A stretch of 64,000 nt of DNA from Prostheceraeus crozeri (taxonomy: Eukaryota; Platyhelminthes; Polycladida; Euryleptidae). Positions 43,242 through 53,180 of the stretch are shown piece after piece. Within the stretch, counting starts at the first letter, position 1. Every line of letters begins with the position of its first letter. The stretch is from contig CAJQUW010007819.1 in assembly GCA_907163375.1 (NCBI GenBank), forward strand, positions 1,240,001 to 1,304,000. Reading direction: 5' to 3'. The notes beneath the pieces are model-generated. The model worked only from the letters and a program-made list of their open reading frames with translations, made no database searches and was not told where the DNA came from. The translations under genes and the position numbers were made by a program.

Positions 43242-44129
43242 TTAAGATTTACGTTTGTGAATGGACAACAACTTCGAGATAACTTTATTAATTGACTGTT
43301 GAACTTTATCTATTGCGTCAAGTAGCGTGTGATGTACTTTAATTTCTTTTCTATTAACTTGCATTTTCTCCTGATTCATCTTCAATGCCGTTTTAAGAGC
43401 ATTTAACTTAATTTTAAGAACATCTAATTGTCTTTTAACAGAATCTAACTGTTCTTTATTTTCTTTAGAGTTTTCTTGTAAATTTTTCTTTAATTCATTT
43501 TCTAAATTGATTTTAAGAGTTTTCATTTTATCAACTCTTTGATTAAGAGAGTTTACTTCATTTCTTATTCTATTCATCTTTTTCATTTGTTGAGTAATTT
43601 TAGAACTTAATTCATCAACACTTTTTTGGAATGTAGTTTGTAACTGCTTTAATTTTTTTTTAATTCTTTCAGGTAGTTTTTCTATTTCATCTTCTAATTG
43701 TTCTTTTAACATTTTTATCTGTTGTTTATTTTTAATGACTGCAGATTTTAACTTTATAGAAAGTAATATTAAAATTTTTGATTGTTCAGAAATCTTTTTA
43801 AAAAGTTTTGCTATATCTGCTTCTAGCTCTCTATCCTTTTTATCAAGTTTTAATAATTTTTCGTTTAATGATTTGTCATTAAGTTTAAGCAACTTCAATT
43901 CATTCATCAGTGGAACCAAAACATCGTTTATATATTTTTCTTTTAAGTCATTGATTTGTGTATCAACATATTGTTTATTTGTCAACTCTGTATTTTGTTG
44001 CGGAAGAATAAAAAGATGCAATGGACCAGATAAAACGTCTCCAGTTTTCATTATATAATTTTCTATTTCTATTTCTAATTCACGATTATTCGGGATATAT
44101 GCACCTCCACCAACATTTGGTAACATCAT
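43242..44129 (-). CDS. Polinton fibre-like coiled-coil protein
   Basis: 295 codons, looks whole. Residues about 30-60 read MKTGDVLSGPLHLFILPQQN, then TELTNKQYVDTQI. This follows the pattern M-x-G-x-L-S-G-P-L...K-x-Y-V-D of phage and virus tail-fibre N-terminal regions. Residues about 60-290 are a nearly continuous coiled coil with Leu/Ile/Val heptads and many Lys, Glu and Asn. The likely role is a trimeric fibre or stalk at the vertex, by analogy; this is inference. It is the last gene of the minus-strand block. Confidence 0.6.
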   Translation of the reverse strand: MMLPNVGGGAYIPNNRELEIEIENYIMKTGDVLSGPLHLFILPQQNTELTNKQYVDTQINDLKEKYINDVLVPLMNELKLLKLNDKSLNEKLLKLDKKDRELEADIAKLFKKISEQSKILILLSIKLKSAVIKNKQQIKMLKEQLEDEIEKLPERIKKKLKQLQTTFQKSVDELSSKITQQMKKMNRIRNEVNSLNQRVDKMKTLKINLENELKKNLQENSKENKEQLDSVKRQLDVLKIKLNALKTALKMNQEKMQVNRKEIKVHHTLLDAIDKVQQSINKVISKLLSIHKRKS

Positions 44130-44145
44130 TTTGAAAACAATAAAA

Positions 44146-44280
44146 AAGTAAAATTTTTTCTAATAAAAATAAAAAAAATAAAATTTTTTCTAATAAAAAT
44201 AAAAAAATGGAAAAACCAAATTTAAAAAAATAAAATTTTTTCTAATAAAAATAAAAAAATGGAAAACCAAATTTAAAAAA
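44146..44280. repeat. Tandem A/T repeat between divergent Polinton genes
   Basis: Three units of AAATTTTTTCTAATAAAAAT, two followed by AAAAAAATGGAAAA. The unit includes a start-codon context like that at 45711, so a promoter/start region seems to have been duplicated in tandem. Confidence 0.7.
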
Positions 44281-45552
44281 ATTATATTCGTCCGCATCAT
44301 CCTGTTCTTCTTATTCGACGAGATCAACGGGATTTGATAATAAATGTTTTGATAATAATAATAATAATAATCCATGTATAGATGTTAATATTTTATTTCA
44401 ATTACAGGCCGAAATATTTAGAGAACAAACAAAAGGTTTGCCTTCTATAGAAACTAATTATTGTATTTTTCCAGGTGATCCATTTATAAAATTTATGGAG
44501 ATTGTAAGTAAATATAATGATGTAGCTTATGTGGAACTGAACAAAGAGAACATGGTTATTATTGGGCATAATAATGTTTACGGATTTATTAGAGCAGTTC
44601 TGCCAATTAGTAATACTGATTGGATAGAAACTAAAATTATTAATTACATCAATATTAAAGAATTAGTTAAAAAATTAAAATCTTTTTCCAAAGAAAAATA
44701 AGATTATTTGTTGATGAACAAAATCAATATAACATTCATATAGAGAGTAAAAAGCATAACGAAGAATTGTTATGTCCAGTATATTATAGAGATACAATTT
44801 ATAAACAAGAAACATTAGAAATGCCGCAAAGATATGATGATGATACATATATAGGATTATATTCAAACTTAAATATTAATTTGTTAAAATCTTATATAAA
44901 TGGTTTAGCTCAACAAGAGAAAATTTATATGTGGACAACACCTTATACTATTAACAATGACCATAATCATAATAAACGAACCGAAGGTTCTAGGGCTTTG
45001 CCTCTGAATCATATTGAAGAAACTGATAATATAAATGATGATTCTGAAACATCTGAAAATGGTGTAAATGATAAAAAAGATTATAAAAATACTAGTAATT
45101 ATAAAATTTTATCTAAATTTCATTTTCTTACAATTGAAAATAATAATGATGATATAGTTGAAGATACTGTTAGACAACTATGTGTCGGGTCTACAAAATT
45201 TAAATTAGGATTTACATCTAATCAATTTAAAATTTTATCATCTTTAATAAAAACTAAAAGTGATACAGATTATGGTGGTGTTATTAAATTTTCCAAAAGA
45301 GATCAAAGACCAATATTTTTCTCTATTATATTATTATCAGATAAAATATGCAATTTAGAATTAGATATTCCAATAAGAGAATGGTATCCCATCAGGGAAT
45401 GGCATCCTATACCAAAAAGTGTAATTTATGATGTTGAAGAAACAATTTATGATGATGATGAAGAATCAATTGATGATGATGATCAAGAATCAATAGTTAG
45501 TGAAAATGAATTTAAATTATCTTTTGATAAAACATTATATGATGAAACTTAA
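44262..45552 (+). CDS. Hypothetical Polinton protein (fossil, interrupted)
   Basis: Plus-strand coding sequence in the polymerase-side gene block. The first part encodes PSIETNYCIFPGDPFIKFME and a hydrophobic/acidic mix. The second part ends with a strongly acidic tail (DDEESIDDDDQESIVSENEF). It contains one palindromic micro-repeat that reads as ERTEGSRAL-like residues. No family is recognised. The gene is broken, with about one or two breaks. Confidence 0.5.
44976..45005. repeat. Palindromic micro-repeat inside a Polinton gene
   Basis: GAACCGAAGGTTC followed by TAGGGCTTTGCCT, two hairpins with 3-base loops, in frame in the gene at 44262-45552. It encodes RTEGSRALPL. Confidence 0.85.
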
Positions 45553-45710
45553 TATGATAAAACTTAATATGATAAAACTTAATGTGATAAAGAAAAAAAA
45601 TAACTAAAGAACGTAAAATGTATAATAATATAAAATAACACTCAAGTCCTTGATATTAGAATGTTTATATCTAAAATTAAAACACAAATTTTTCCTTAAA
45701 AAATAAAAAA

Positions 45711-46208
45711 ATGGAAAATACCAAGTTTTATTGTGTCTTATGTAAAAAAAAGTTGCAAACAAAAAGAGGCTATCAATCTCATTTAAATAGTAAATTGCAT
45801 TTACAAAATGTAGATCGAGTTGATGAAGGAAATATATTAAACTTAAATAGTTATAAAAACTATCTAGAAACATTGCCTACTGATATAAAAGTTAAAAAAA
45901 TGTTTGATGATTATTCACATTCGGAATATAAAAAAGTTTTTAATAGTGAAGATGAACATGAACGAACCGAAGGTTCTAGGGCTTCGCCCGTACCAGATGG
46001 AAGATATTTATTTAGCGATACTGATGAATTTAACGAAATAGATGAATTAAACGAAATTAAAAAAACAGATGAAGTTGAACGAACCGATGAAGCTGTACAC
46101 GGGACATCAAAGATGTCTTCCAGGGCTTCGCCCGTGACAGATATAAAATATTATTTAATCATTCCGTTGAACATAATGAAACCGATGAAACTTTTTATAA
46201 TGTATTAA
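45711..46208 (+). CDS. Polinton protein with a C2H2 zinc finger (fossil)
   Basis: Starts after an A-run at 45711. Residues 5-33 are a single zinc finger: FYCVLCKKKLQTKRGYQSHL, then NSKLHLQ, with the C-x2-C...H-x4-H pattern. An acidic low-complexity region follows, with two palindromic micro-repeats (reading ERTEGSRASP and SSRASPV). It lies directly upstream of the polymerase gene and could be a separate regulatory protein or a former N-terminal part of it. I cannot decide. Confidence 0.55.
   Translation: MENTKFYCVLCKKKLQTKRGYQSHLNSKLHLQNVDRVDEGNILNLNSYKNYLETLPTDIKVKKMFDDYSHSEYKKVFNSEDEHERTEGSRASPVPDGRYLFSDTDEFNEIDELNEIKKTDEVERTDEAVHGTSKMSSRASPVTDIKYYLIIPLNIMKPMKLFIMY
45961..45992. repeat. 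Palindromic micro-repeat inside a Polinton gene
   Basis: GAACCGAAGGTTC (45964-45976) followed by GGGCTTCGCCC (45979-45989). Near-identical to the copy at 44976 although the host genes are unrelated. Encodes RTEGSRASPV. Confidence 0.9.
46097..46138. repeat. Palindromic micro-repeat inside a Polinton gene
   Basis: GACATCAAAGATGTC (46103-46117) followed by GGGCTTCGCCC (46123-46133). The first hairpin is of a different type from the neighbouring copy, while the second is identical. Encodes MSSRASPV. Confidence 0.9.
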
Positions 46209-46249
46209 CAAACTTTTATAATATATTTAAGAAATCTTTCAAATGTTAT

Positions 46250-49200
46250 ATGAATGTAGAAGTACTTTATACAAAAAATGGACTTGATGGAATTCCTGAA
46301 GAAATAATACAAGGACATTTTACAAATTCACAAGAAATTCATAATGTAAATGATATACAACCCATATTTGAATCGATGATACTTAAATTAGAAAATTGTA
46401 TAATTGAAGCCCAGTTACGTGAATCTGGTTGGAGATTTGTTACAATACTACCTAAGAAAATAGTAATTGATAAATATAAAAATAATACTGGTGGTAGTTA
46501 TGTTCCTTTACCTTTCAGTTCACCACAAATAATCAACATAAAAAATGAAGATGATTATTGTTTTCTGTGGAGTATTATAGCACATTTACATCCTGCAGAA
46601 TATCATAAAGAAAGACTAAGTCATTATAATAAAGAAGAATACATAAATGAATTTGATCTTTCTGATGGCTTAGATGAATTTCCATATGATTATAATAGGT
46701 TAAAAAAGTTTCATAAAAAGAATAAAAATTTAATAGAAGTAAATGTTTTTGAATTAAATGTGAATTATGTTTCTATTGGTAAAATTACTCCACTTTACTC
46801 AGATTCAAAAAAATTTTATTTGAAAAATAAAAATTTATGTCAATCAGAAATAGTATATAATGATAGAGGAAATTACATGCATCATAATATTTTTTACCAA
46901 GGAGATATAATATGTACTGAAAAATTTGAAATTATAAAAGCACTATCACCAATAATGATTAGTCATAATAATTATAAAGGACGTAATTATAATTATGATT
47001 ATGATACCGATTATTTATCTTTATCTTTAGAATATCAACAAAAATTACAAAATTTAAATGAAATTTTACAAAAATGTAAAACAGATTATCAACAACAAAC
47101 GAAAATATTAGTACAAGAATATCACCATAAATATCAAAATAAGATAGAAACGATTCAAAAATTAAATGAAGACAATAAAGAATTAAATAATGAAGAAAAT
47201 GAAACCAATCAAAAAATAAATGAATCTTTAAAAAAATGTCTACAACAATATAAAGAACAATATGATAAAGAATATAGTTATCAGTTACAAATATTAAATC
47301 AAAATTTTCATCGAAATACATTTAATATTACAAAAGAAATTGATGAAACACATGAAATATATAAAGATAAATTTGTAAAACTAGAACAGACAAAACAGCC
47401 AGCACAAGCGAATATATTATATTATCAGGGTCATTTTATATTGTGTAAAGATGTTTCTATATTTACAAAAACTTCAGATAATACAAATTTTCCTTGTCTT
47501 CAATGTATGACAAGTTTTAGAACTAAAGAAGAAATGAATAGACATTTGGAGAATTGTCAACAAAATGAAGCAGTTGAAAATACTTTTCCTAAAGATGATT
47601 ATTTAGAATATAATAAATGGTATTTTAAAAATAAAGTACCCTTTACTATTTATTGTGATTTTGAAGCATATAATGTTAATATGACACAAAATCAAACGGA
47701 AAGTTCCAGGGCTTCACCCGATTCTGAAAATGATAATTCTGGAAAAAGTGCACCTGAACAAAGCAAAGAAAAATATTTATTTGAACAAAAACCATTATGT
47801 TGGGGAATGTACATTCATTCAAATTATCCTGAATTATTTAAATCAGAATATTATCAATACTATGGTGAAGATAGTTCAGAAATGTTTACAAAGAAAGTAG
47901 AAGAATTACAAGGTCGCTTTTCACAATTGCTTGAAACAAATATACCAATGCTTGCATTAACCAATGAAGAAAAAATTAATTTTGCTTATGAAACAAAATG
48001 TTATTACTGTGGAAAAGAATTTACAACTTCTAAGCGAGGCGAAGGCTCTGCCTACAAAGTAAAAGATCATGATCATCTAAATTGATTATATAGAGGCGCA
48101 GCACATAATTCTTGTAATCTTGATGCTAATAAATTTAAATATAACTTTGTTCCTTTATATTTCTATAATGGTTCTAAATATGATTTCCATCTAGTAATGA
48201 AAGATTTATTTTCATCTGAAAAATTACAACAACAACAAATAAATGTACTATGTAAAACAGAAGAATATTTTTCAATGCAATTAGGTTGTATTAGAATTTC
48301 AGATGCATTTAGATTTTTTACTCCTTATTCATTAGATGTTATGGGAAAAACTTTGAAATCTGAACAATGTAAAATATTAAATAAATATAATTTAAAACCT
48401 TTAAAAGGAATATTTCCGTATGAGTACATAACTGGAGATTTTAATTCTTTGAATAAAATTGTGGAAGAAAAACAAATTCCTACAATAAATAAATTTAAAT
48501 CAACATTAAAACAATCACAATTATCTGACGAAGACTATGCAGAAGCTGAAAAGAATTGGAGAGAGTTAAATTGTAAAACAATGTATGATTATACAATGAA
48601 ATATCTTCAGATAGATGTATTAATACTAGCTGATCTTTTCGAAAACTTTCGTGACATGTGTTTAGAATATTACGGAATAGATCCATGTTATTGTTATTCT
48701 ACACCAGGTTTAACATGGCTAGCAGGATTAAAACATACTGGTGTTCAAGCCGATGGCTCTAGGACAAAGTCCATTAAACTTAAACATTATAAAGAAAATA
48801 CATATGATAAATTATTATTTTTTGAATCTGGAATTAGAGGTGGAGTTTCATCAGTTTTAGGTAATCGTTATGTACAGTGTTACAATAAAAAAGTAAATCC
48901 TGATGATTATGGAATAATGAAACCTTTATCTCCAGAAGAAAGCGATCAGTTTATAAAATTGTTTAATCAAAATATAGAAGGACTTATATCAAATGAAGAT
49001 AGTCAAGCAGCAGTTGATGAAATCATGAGAGAAAACTATTTGTTATATTATGATTTTAATAGCTTATATTCTTCTTGCATGATACAAGAATTACCAACAG
49101 GTGAGATGGAATGGTGTAATATTCGTACGACATCAGAGATGTCTACTAGGGCTTCGCCCGTTCTAGATTATCAAAAAACATATGATGGAAATTATAATCA

Positions 49201-50309
49201 TGGTTATATATATGAAGTTGATTTAGTATATCCTGATGAAATAAAAGATAAAACAAAATATTTTCCTTTCTGTCCGGAAAACAAAATTCCCAATATAGAA
49301 GATTTTTCAGATTATCAAAAATATTTAATTCCTAAGAAATACAGACCAACAAAAAAACTTATGTTAACACAAAGTAATAAAGGAAAGTCTGTTGTTGAAG
49401 GAAGAATGCTAGATTGGTATTTAGAACATGGAATGATTCTCACCAAAATACATCGAAAACTATTTTATCAAAAATCTAGGTGGTTAAAAAATTATATAGA
49501 GTTCAATATTGAAAAATGTAAAATAGCTAAAAGAAATAAAGATGATTTTGGAAACGTGTTCTTCAAATTAATGAATAATGCATTTTATGGTAAGACTTTA
49601 GAAAATGTGCGTAATAGACAAAATATTGAAATAGTTTATGATAAAGATAGGTTTCAAAATTTAACAAGGAAACCTACATATAAAAGAACTACTAGATTCA
49701 GTGATGAACTATGTGCTGTACATTTACGTCGAATTAGCGTAAAACATGATAAGTTTAATTTCATTGGTTTCACTATATTAGAATAAGCTAAACTATTTAT
49801 GTATAGATTTATATATGATTATTTAGCACCTGCTTATAGCAAAAACTATAAATTACACTTTACAGATACCGATTCTGTTTTCTTAGAATTAACAATACCG
49901 TATAATTCTTCACTTGATGAAGAAATTAATAAAATAAAAGATATCATCCATCCTTCTGATTTATGTAAAGTAAAAGATGAATTAGAAGGAAATGAAGATT
50001 TCATAACAGAAGCTATATTTTTAAAATCTAAATGTTACTGTTATGATACAACTAATAATATTAAAACACATAAAACATTAAAAGGAATTTCAAAGGCATC
50101 AGTGGCTAACCAAATAACATTTCAAGATTATAAAAATGCATTTAATATGTATTTATGTATTTAATAATGAAATGAAAACAGTATGTAATTATAGACTTAA
50201 TTCAAAGAAACATAAAATGTATTTAAAAGAAGAACATAAATTAGCATTAGATCCTTTTGATGATAAAAGAAAAATTTTACCTGATGGAATAACTACTGAA
50301 CCCTTTTAA
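46250..50309 (+). CDS. Protein-primed B-family DNA polymerase (fossil, interrupted)
   Basis: The N-terminal conserved block CFLWSIIAHLHPAEY lies near 46560. A zinc finger CLQCMTSFRTKEEMNRH lies near 47495 and the exonuclease motif YCDFEAYN near 47650. A zinc HNH-like insertion CYYCGKEF...DHDHLN lies near 48000-48080, and the third exonuclease motif YLQIDVLILAD near 48605. Polymerase motif A YDFNSLYSS lies near 49050, motif B NNAFYGKT near 49575 and motif C FTDTDS near 49862. A long Gln/Asn/Lys coiled stretch fills 47030-47380. This is the element's replicative enzyme. The gene has several breaks (about three or four) and five palindromic micro-repeat insertions. All catalytic signatures are still recognisable, so decay is recent. 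Confidence 0.92.
47700..47722. repeat. Palindromic micro-repeat in the polymerase gene
   Basis: A diverged copy, GGGCTTCACCC, preceded by AGTTCC; reads ESSRASPD in frame just after the exonuclease I motif. Confidence 0.75.
48033..48055. repeat. Palindromic micro-repeat in the polymerase gene
   Basis: AGGCGAAGGCTCTGCCT-type hairpin inserted between the cysteine pair and the D-H-D-H part of the HNH-like insertion; reads KRGEGSAYK. Confidence 0.65.
48749..48772. repeat. Palindromic micro-repeat in the polymerase gene
   Basis: AGCCGATGGCT followed by GGACAAAGTCC; reads ADGSRTKS. The loops are again three bases. Confidence 0.75.
49130..49160. repeat. Palindromic micro-repeat in the polymerase gene
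   Basis: ACATCAGAGATGT followed by GGGCTTCGCCC (49149-49159); reads EMSTRASPV. Located after motif A in a variable loop. Confidence 0.9.
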
Positions 50310-50393
50310 TTTTCTAATTTCTAAGATAGACAAATCTGATATATATATATAAAATAAAAAAAATATTGCAACACTATATTTGTATATTTTTTA

Positions 50394-51161
50394 TTACTCA
50401 GTAAACAAATCTTCGATAACTCTATCATGAATTTTTTTATCAATATTAATTGTAATGAAGCCATAATCTTTTGACCAAGCATTGTTACACGATTGTTTAA
50501 ATTCATCTTTATTTCTTACGCATAAATCTCTTAACAAATCACTTAAGTTTCTTGCATTTATTTCAAATAGTATAAATATATTTGCATTCTTTCTAATAAC
50601 ACTTCCGTCTAATGAATACATACTTTGTGTTAAATAAAAAACACTACTGTTATTATGTCTACCTCTTGTGAAATAATTTCTCTGAACTGACTGATTTCTA
50701 TCATTAACACAATCATCAAAAATTACACAATGTTTCATTGTTTTATCTAGTTTACTAGGATCTTGTATATTACCACTATCATCTATTAATTGTATTTTTA
50801 TATGCTTATTTTTATTGGTTTCAACTAACTGATTATTTTTTGCTGCTTCTTCACACTACGAACTTATTTCTTCTTCATCTTCAGATTTTTCATATTCTTT
50901 GAATAATGAAGCAATTGCTGTTTTTTTAAGATTATTTTCAAATCCATATTTTAAAAATTGATAGACGGGTTGTGCTGCCGTTGTTGTATAAATTATAAGA
51001 TTGTTATAATCCAAAAAATTTGGAGTCGTTAAAATTTTAAATAATAGATACGTTTTTCCACATCCTGATCTTCCACAAATAACTGACAAAACTTTATTAG
51101 ATAAATTTGGATGATGATTATATTTAGGTTTTTTTTTATTTAATGGTAGTACTTCACTCAT
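50394..51161 (-). CDS. Viral DNA-packaging ATPase, FtsK/HerA type (fossil, interrupted)
   Basis: The N-terminal part has a Walker A loop, CGRSGCGKTYLLFKIL (near 51070). The C-terminal part has a Walker B strand, HCVIFDDCVND (near 50725), then RGRHNNSSVFYLTQSMYSLD, which holds the sensor/arginine region, and a closing helical domain. This matches the A32-like packaging ATPase of Polintons and poxviruses, which pumps DNA into the capsid. The gene is broken about once. The start follows an A-run at 51161. It lies between polymerase and minor capsid genes. Confidence 0.85.
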
Positions 51162-51228
51162 TTTTTAATAAAAAAATTTTATTTTTATTTTTTTTTTTGT
51201 TTCTAAAGAAGAAGAAGAAAATTAAACT

Positions 51229-51352
51229 TCTCTAGCTTCGCGTAGGAGTTTATACCTCCCGAACGGGAGTTTATACCTCCCGAACGGGAGTTTATACCTC
51301 TCGAGCGGGAGTTTATACCTCTCGAGCGGGAGTTTATACCTCCCGAACCAAA
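51229..51352. repeat. Tandem hairpin array, 24-bp period
   Basis: About five units of GGGAGTTTATACCTCCCGAAC; each spans a hairpin CTCCCGAACGGGAG or the variant CTCTCGAGCGGGAG. The last unit overlaps the end of the minor capsid gene and supplies its final codons and stop. It shows that a micro-palindrome of this element can also expand in tandem. Confidence 0.85.
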
Positions 51353-52122
51353 GGATCTATCATAATCTCTTCACCTCCAAAATTTATTTCTTGTCCTTTT
51401 TCATCAGTGATTCTAATGTTAATGTTGTTAATAGTTTTTCTTGTAATAGGGAAATATATTAATGTTCGTGGAATTACATTTAGTCTATAACCAATGGGTA
51501 CAGTAAAAGCTGGAAAACTGAATATTAAATTTGATAATTTACCATTTATATATCCTCCTTCAATAATGTCACAATGTACAACAATTGAATTTATTTCAGT
51601 TATTTTTGGAATCTTCTCACCTAAATGATAACCTTGACTATAGGTTTGTTTATTAAATCCTAATAGCTTTGACAATGATCTATCATGATTAAAATCAACT
51701 TGATGATTTTCGTCTAAAGTAAGAGAAAATTTATTGACTGCCGGTTCAACTGCGAAATGTAATTGTTTCTTATCTTTAAATGGTATACCTAAATTTCTCT
51801 TAATTTCATTTGATATTGATTCAACTTCGTAAGAACCAGGAAGAAAAGTTAGTATTTTCCATGTTTTGCCTTTATCAGTAGAATATCTAAATTGATCATT
51901 CACATCTTTTATAACATTTTGAATAGTGTTAAATGTAGAGAAACTAGTCAATGCAATTTGATAATTTTTATTTTGTTCCAAATGTAGAATGGGTTCTAAA
52001 TTACAAGTGTGTGATGAAGTAGTTGTTATAATTTTTATCGTCGTACTAAATTTTGATGAACCCAAAATCTCTGTTAGATTTTCTAAATGATTATTAATTT
52101 TGTCTAAATCTGCTGAACACAT
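51334..52122 (-). CDS. Polinton minor capsid (penton) protein
   Basis: 262 codons, looks whole. It has a C-terminal signature of the family: EKIPKITEINSIVVHCDIIE, then GGYINGKLSNLIFSFPAF, then a Pro-Ile-G-Y segment, IPRTLIYFPITRKTINNINI and RITDEKGQEINFGGEE. This is the single jelly-roll protein thought to form the fivefold vertices. It begins after an A-run at 52122. Its last residues come from the adjacent tandem hairpin array. Confidence 0.8.
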   Translation of the reverse strand: MCSADLDKINNHLENLTEILGSSKFSTTIKIITTTSSHTCNLEPILHLEQNKNYQIALTSFSTFNTIQNVIKDVNDQFRYSTDKGKTWKILTFLPGSYEVESISNEIKRNLGIPFKDKKQLHFAVEPAVNKFSLTLDENHQVDFNHDRSLSKLLGFNKQTYSQGYHLGEKIPKITEINSIVVHCDIIEGGYINGKLSNLIFSFPAFTVPIGYRLNVIPRTLIYFPITRKTINNINIRITDEKGQEINFGGEEIMIDPLVREV

Positions 52123-52204
52123 TTTTTAGTTAAAATTTTAAATAAATATTTTTTTATGAAATATTTTTTTATAAAAAATTAGAAACAACATATTTCAGCT
52201 ACGT

Positions 52205-52236
52205 GCGAAGCCCTTAAAGACATCAGAGATGTCCCG
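52205..52236. repeat. Palindromic micro-repeat, intergenic
   Basis: GCGAAGCCC-type half hairpin followed by GACATCAGAGATGTC (52219-52233), immediately beyond the stop codon of the gene at 52223-53044. It is the same hairpin sequence as in the polymerase gene at 49130. Confidence 0.8.
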
Positions 52237-53044
52237 TTATACTTTTATAATCCTCTTCATTTAGAATCTTCTTTTCTAACAGTCTTTTCAATATAGCATG
52301 AATTTCATTGAAACTAGAATTATGTCCTTCTTTTATTGCAGATATTAAAATATTTAATCTATTTAGTAATTCTTGTAGATCATCTGGTAAGAATATGGTT
52401 GTTTCTGTTTTCTGTTTTTCAGATAAACCTTTCCCTACTTTAACTCCCGTTGATAATAAATTTTCTAATTGTTTATAACGTCTAAGAGATTTTACTGCAC
52501 CAACTCTGTCTAACATAGCTTTATATTTTATGAGATCTTCTACAGCATAATTATTTAAATCTGCTCCTCTTAAAAGATTAACAAAATTTCTATCTAAATT
52601 AAAAGGAGATTTATCTGGTGAAAAAATTATACCTCGAAAAGGTTGTGGAAATATTTCTTTTTGACCGAGATAAAATCTAGGTATTGTTTTTCCATCTATA
52701 AATGAAATAGAATGTTCAAATTGCATAGATTTTGGTAATTTCTTATTAATGTTTGATTCTAGTAATCCATAGTCATCTAATACAGTTTTGTGCTCTGGAT
52801 CTGTTATATCAATTTGTTTATCATTACTTGTACTTTCTTTTTCAAGAGTTTTAAATGGTTTCATAGTTTTCTCAAAATCAGTTTTTACTTGCTCGGTTTG
52901 CTGCATTTTTTTTAACATATCAGATTGAATACCAGCTTTTATCATTCTATGTTGAAGATGATTTTCTTTCATAATATTTCTTTGTTTTATTAACTCTTCT
53001 AATTGTTTAATTCTTTTTTGATTATCAGCTTTAATTTTATCCAT
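52223..53044 (-). CDS. Polinton coiled-coil virion-type protein
   Basis: 273 codons from the ATG at 53044 (MDKIKADNQKRIKQLEELIK), chosen because it follows the same A-rich run as its neighbours. Residues 1-75 form a coiled coil. The centre has IPRFYLGQKEIFPQPFRGII, then SPFNLDRNFVNLLRGAD. The C-terminal part is helical. Proteins of this type are conserved next to the minor capsid gene in Polintons. The role is unknown, perhaps scaffold or core. The frame looks whole. Confidence 0.55.
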   Translation of the reverse strand: MDKIKADNQKRIKQLEELIKQRNIMKENHLQHRMIKAGIQSDMLKKMQQTEQVKTDFEKTMKPFKTLEKESTSNDKQIDITDPEHKTVLDDYGLLESNINKKLPKSMQFEHSISFIDGKTIPRFYLGQKEIFPQPFRGIIFSPDKSPFNLDRNFVNLLRGADLNNYAVEDLIKYKAMLDRVGAVKSLRRYKQLENLLSTGVKVGKGLSEKQKTETTIFLPDDLQELLNRLNILISAIKEGHNSSFNEIHAILKRLLEKKILNEEDYKSITGHL

Positions 53045-53180
53045 TTTTAAAATATAATATTTGAATTTTGTGGTAACATTGGAATACAACAAAAACATTT
53101 TACTGAACAAATTATTTTTTTATTGCTTTGTTGTCTGACATCTTTTCGTTTAAAGTTTTCTCGTTTAAAGTTTTCTCGTT

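Noticed and set aside
46959-47321. Minus-strand hydrophobic frame in the polymerase gene
   Set aside because: It is the complement of an Asn/Gln/Lys-rich coiled stretch and not a membrane protein.
51229-51352. Possible CRISPR-like array
   Set aside because: The 24-bp units are contiguous with no unique spacers, the DNA is an animal transposon, and each unit is a palindrome; it is a plain tandem repeat.
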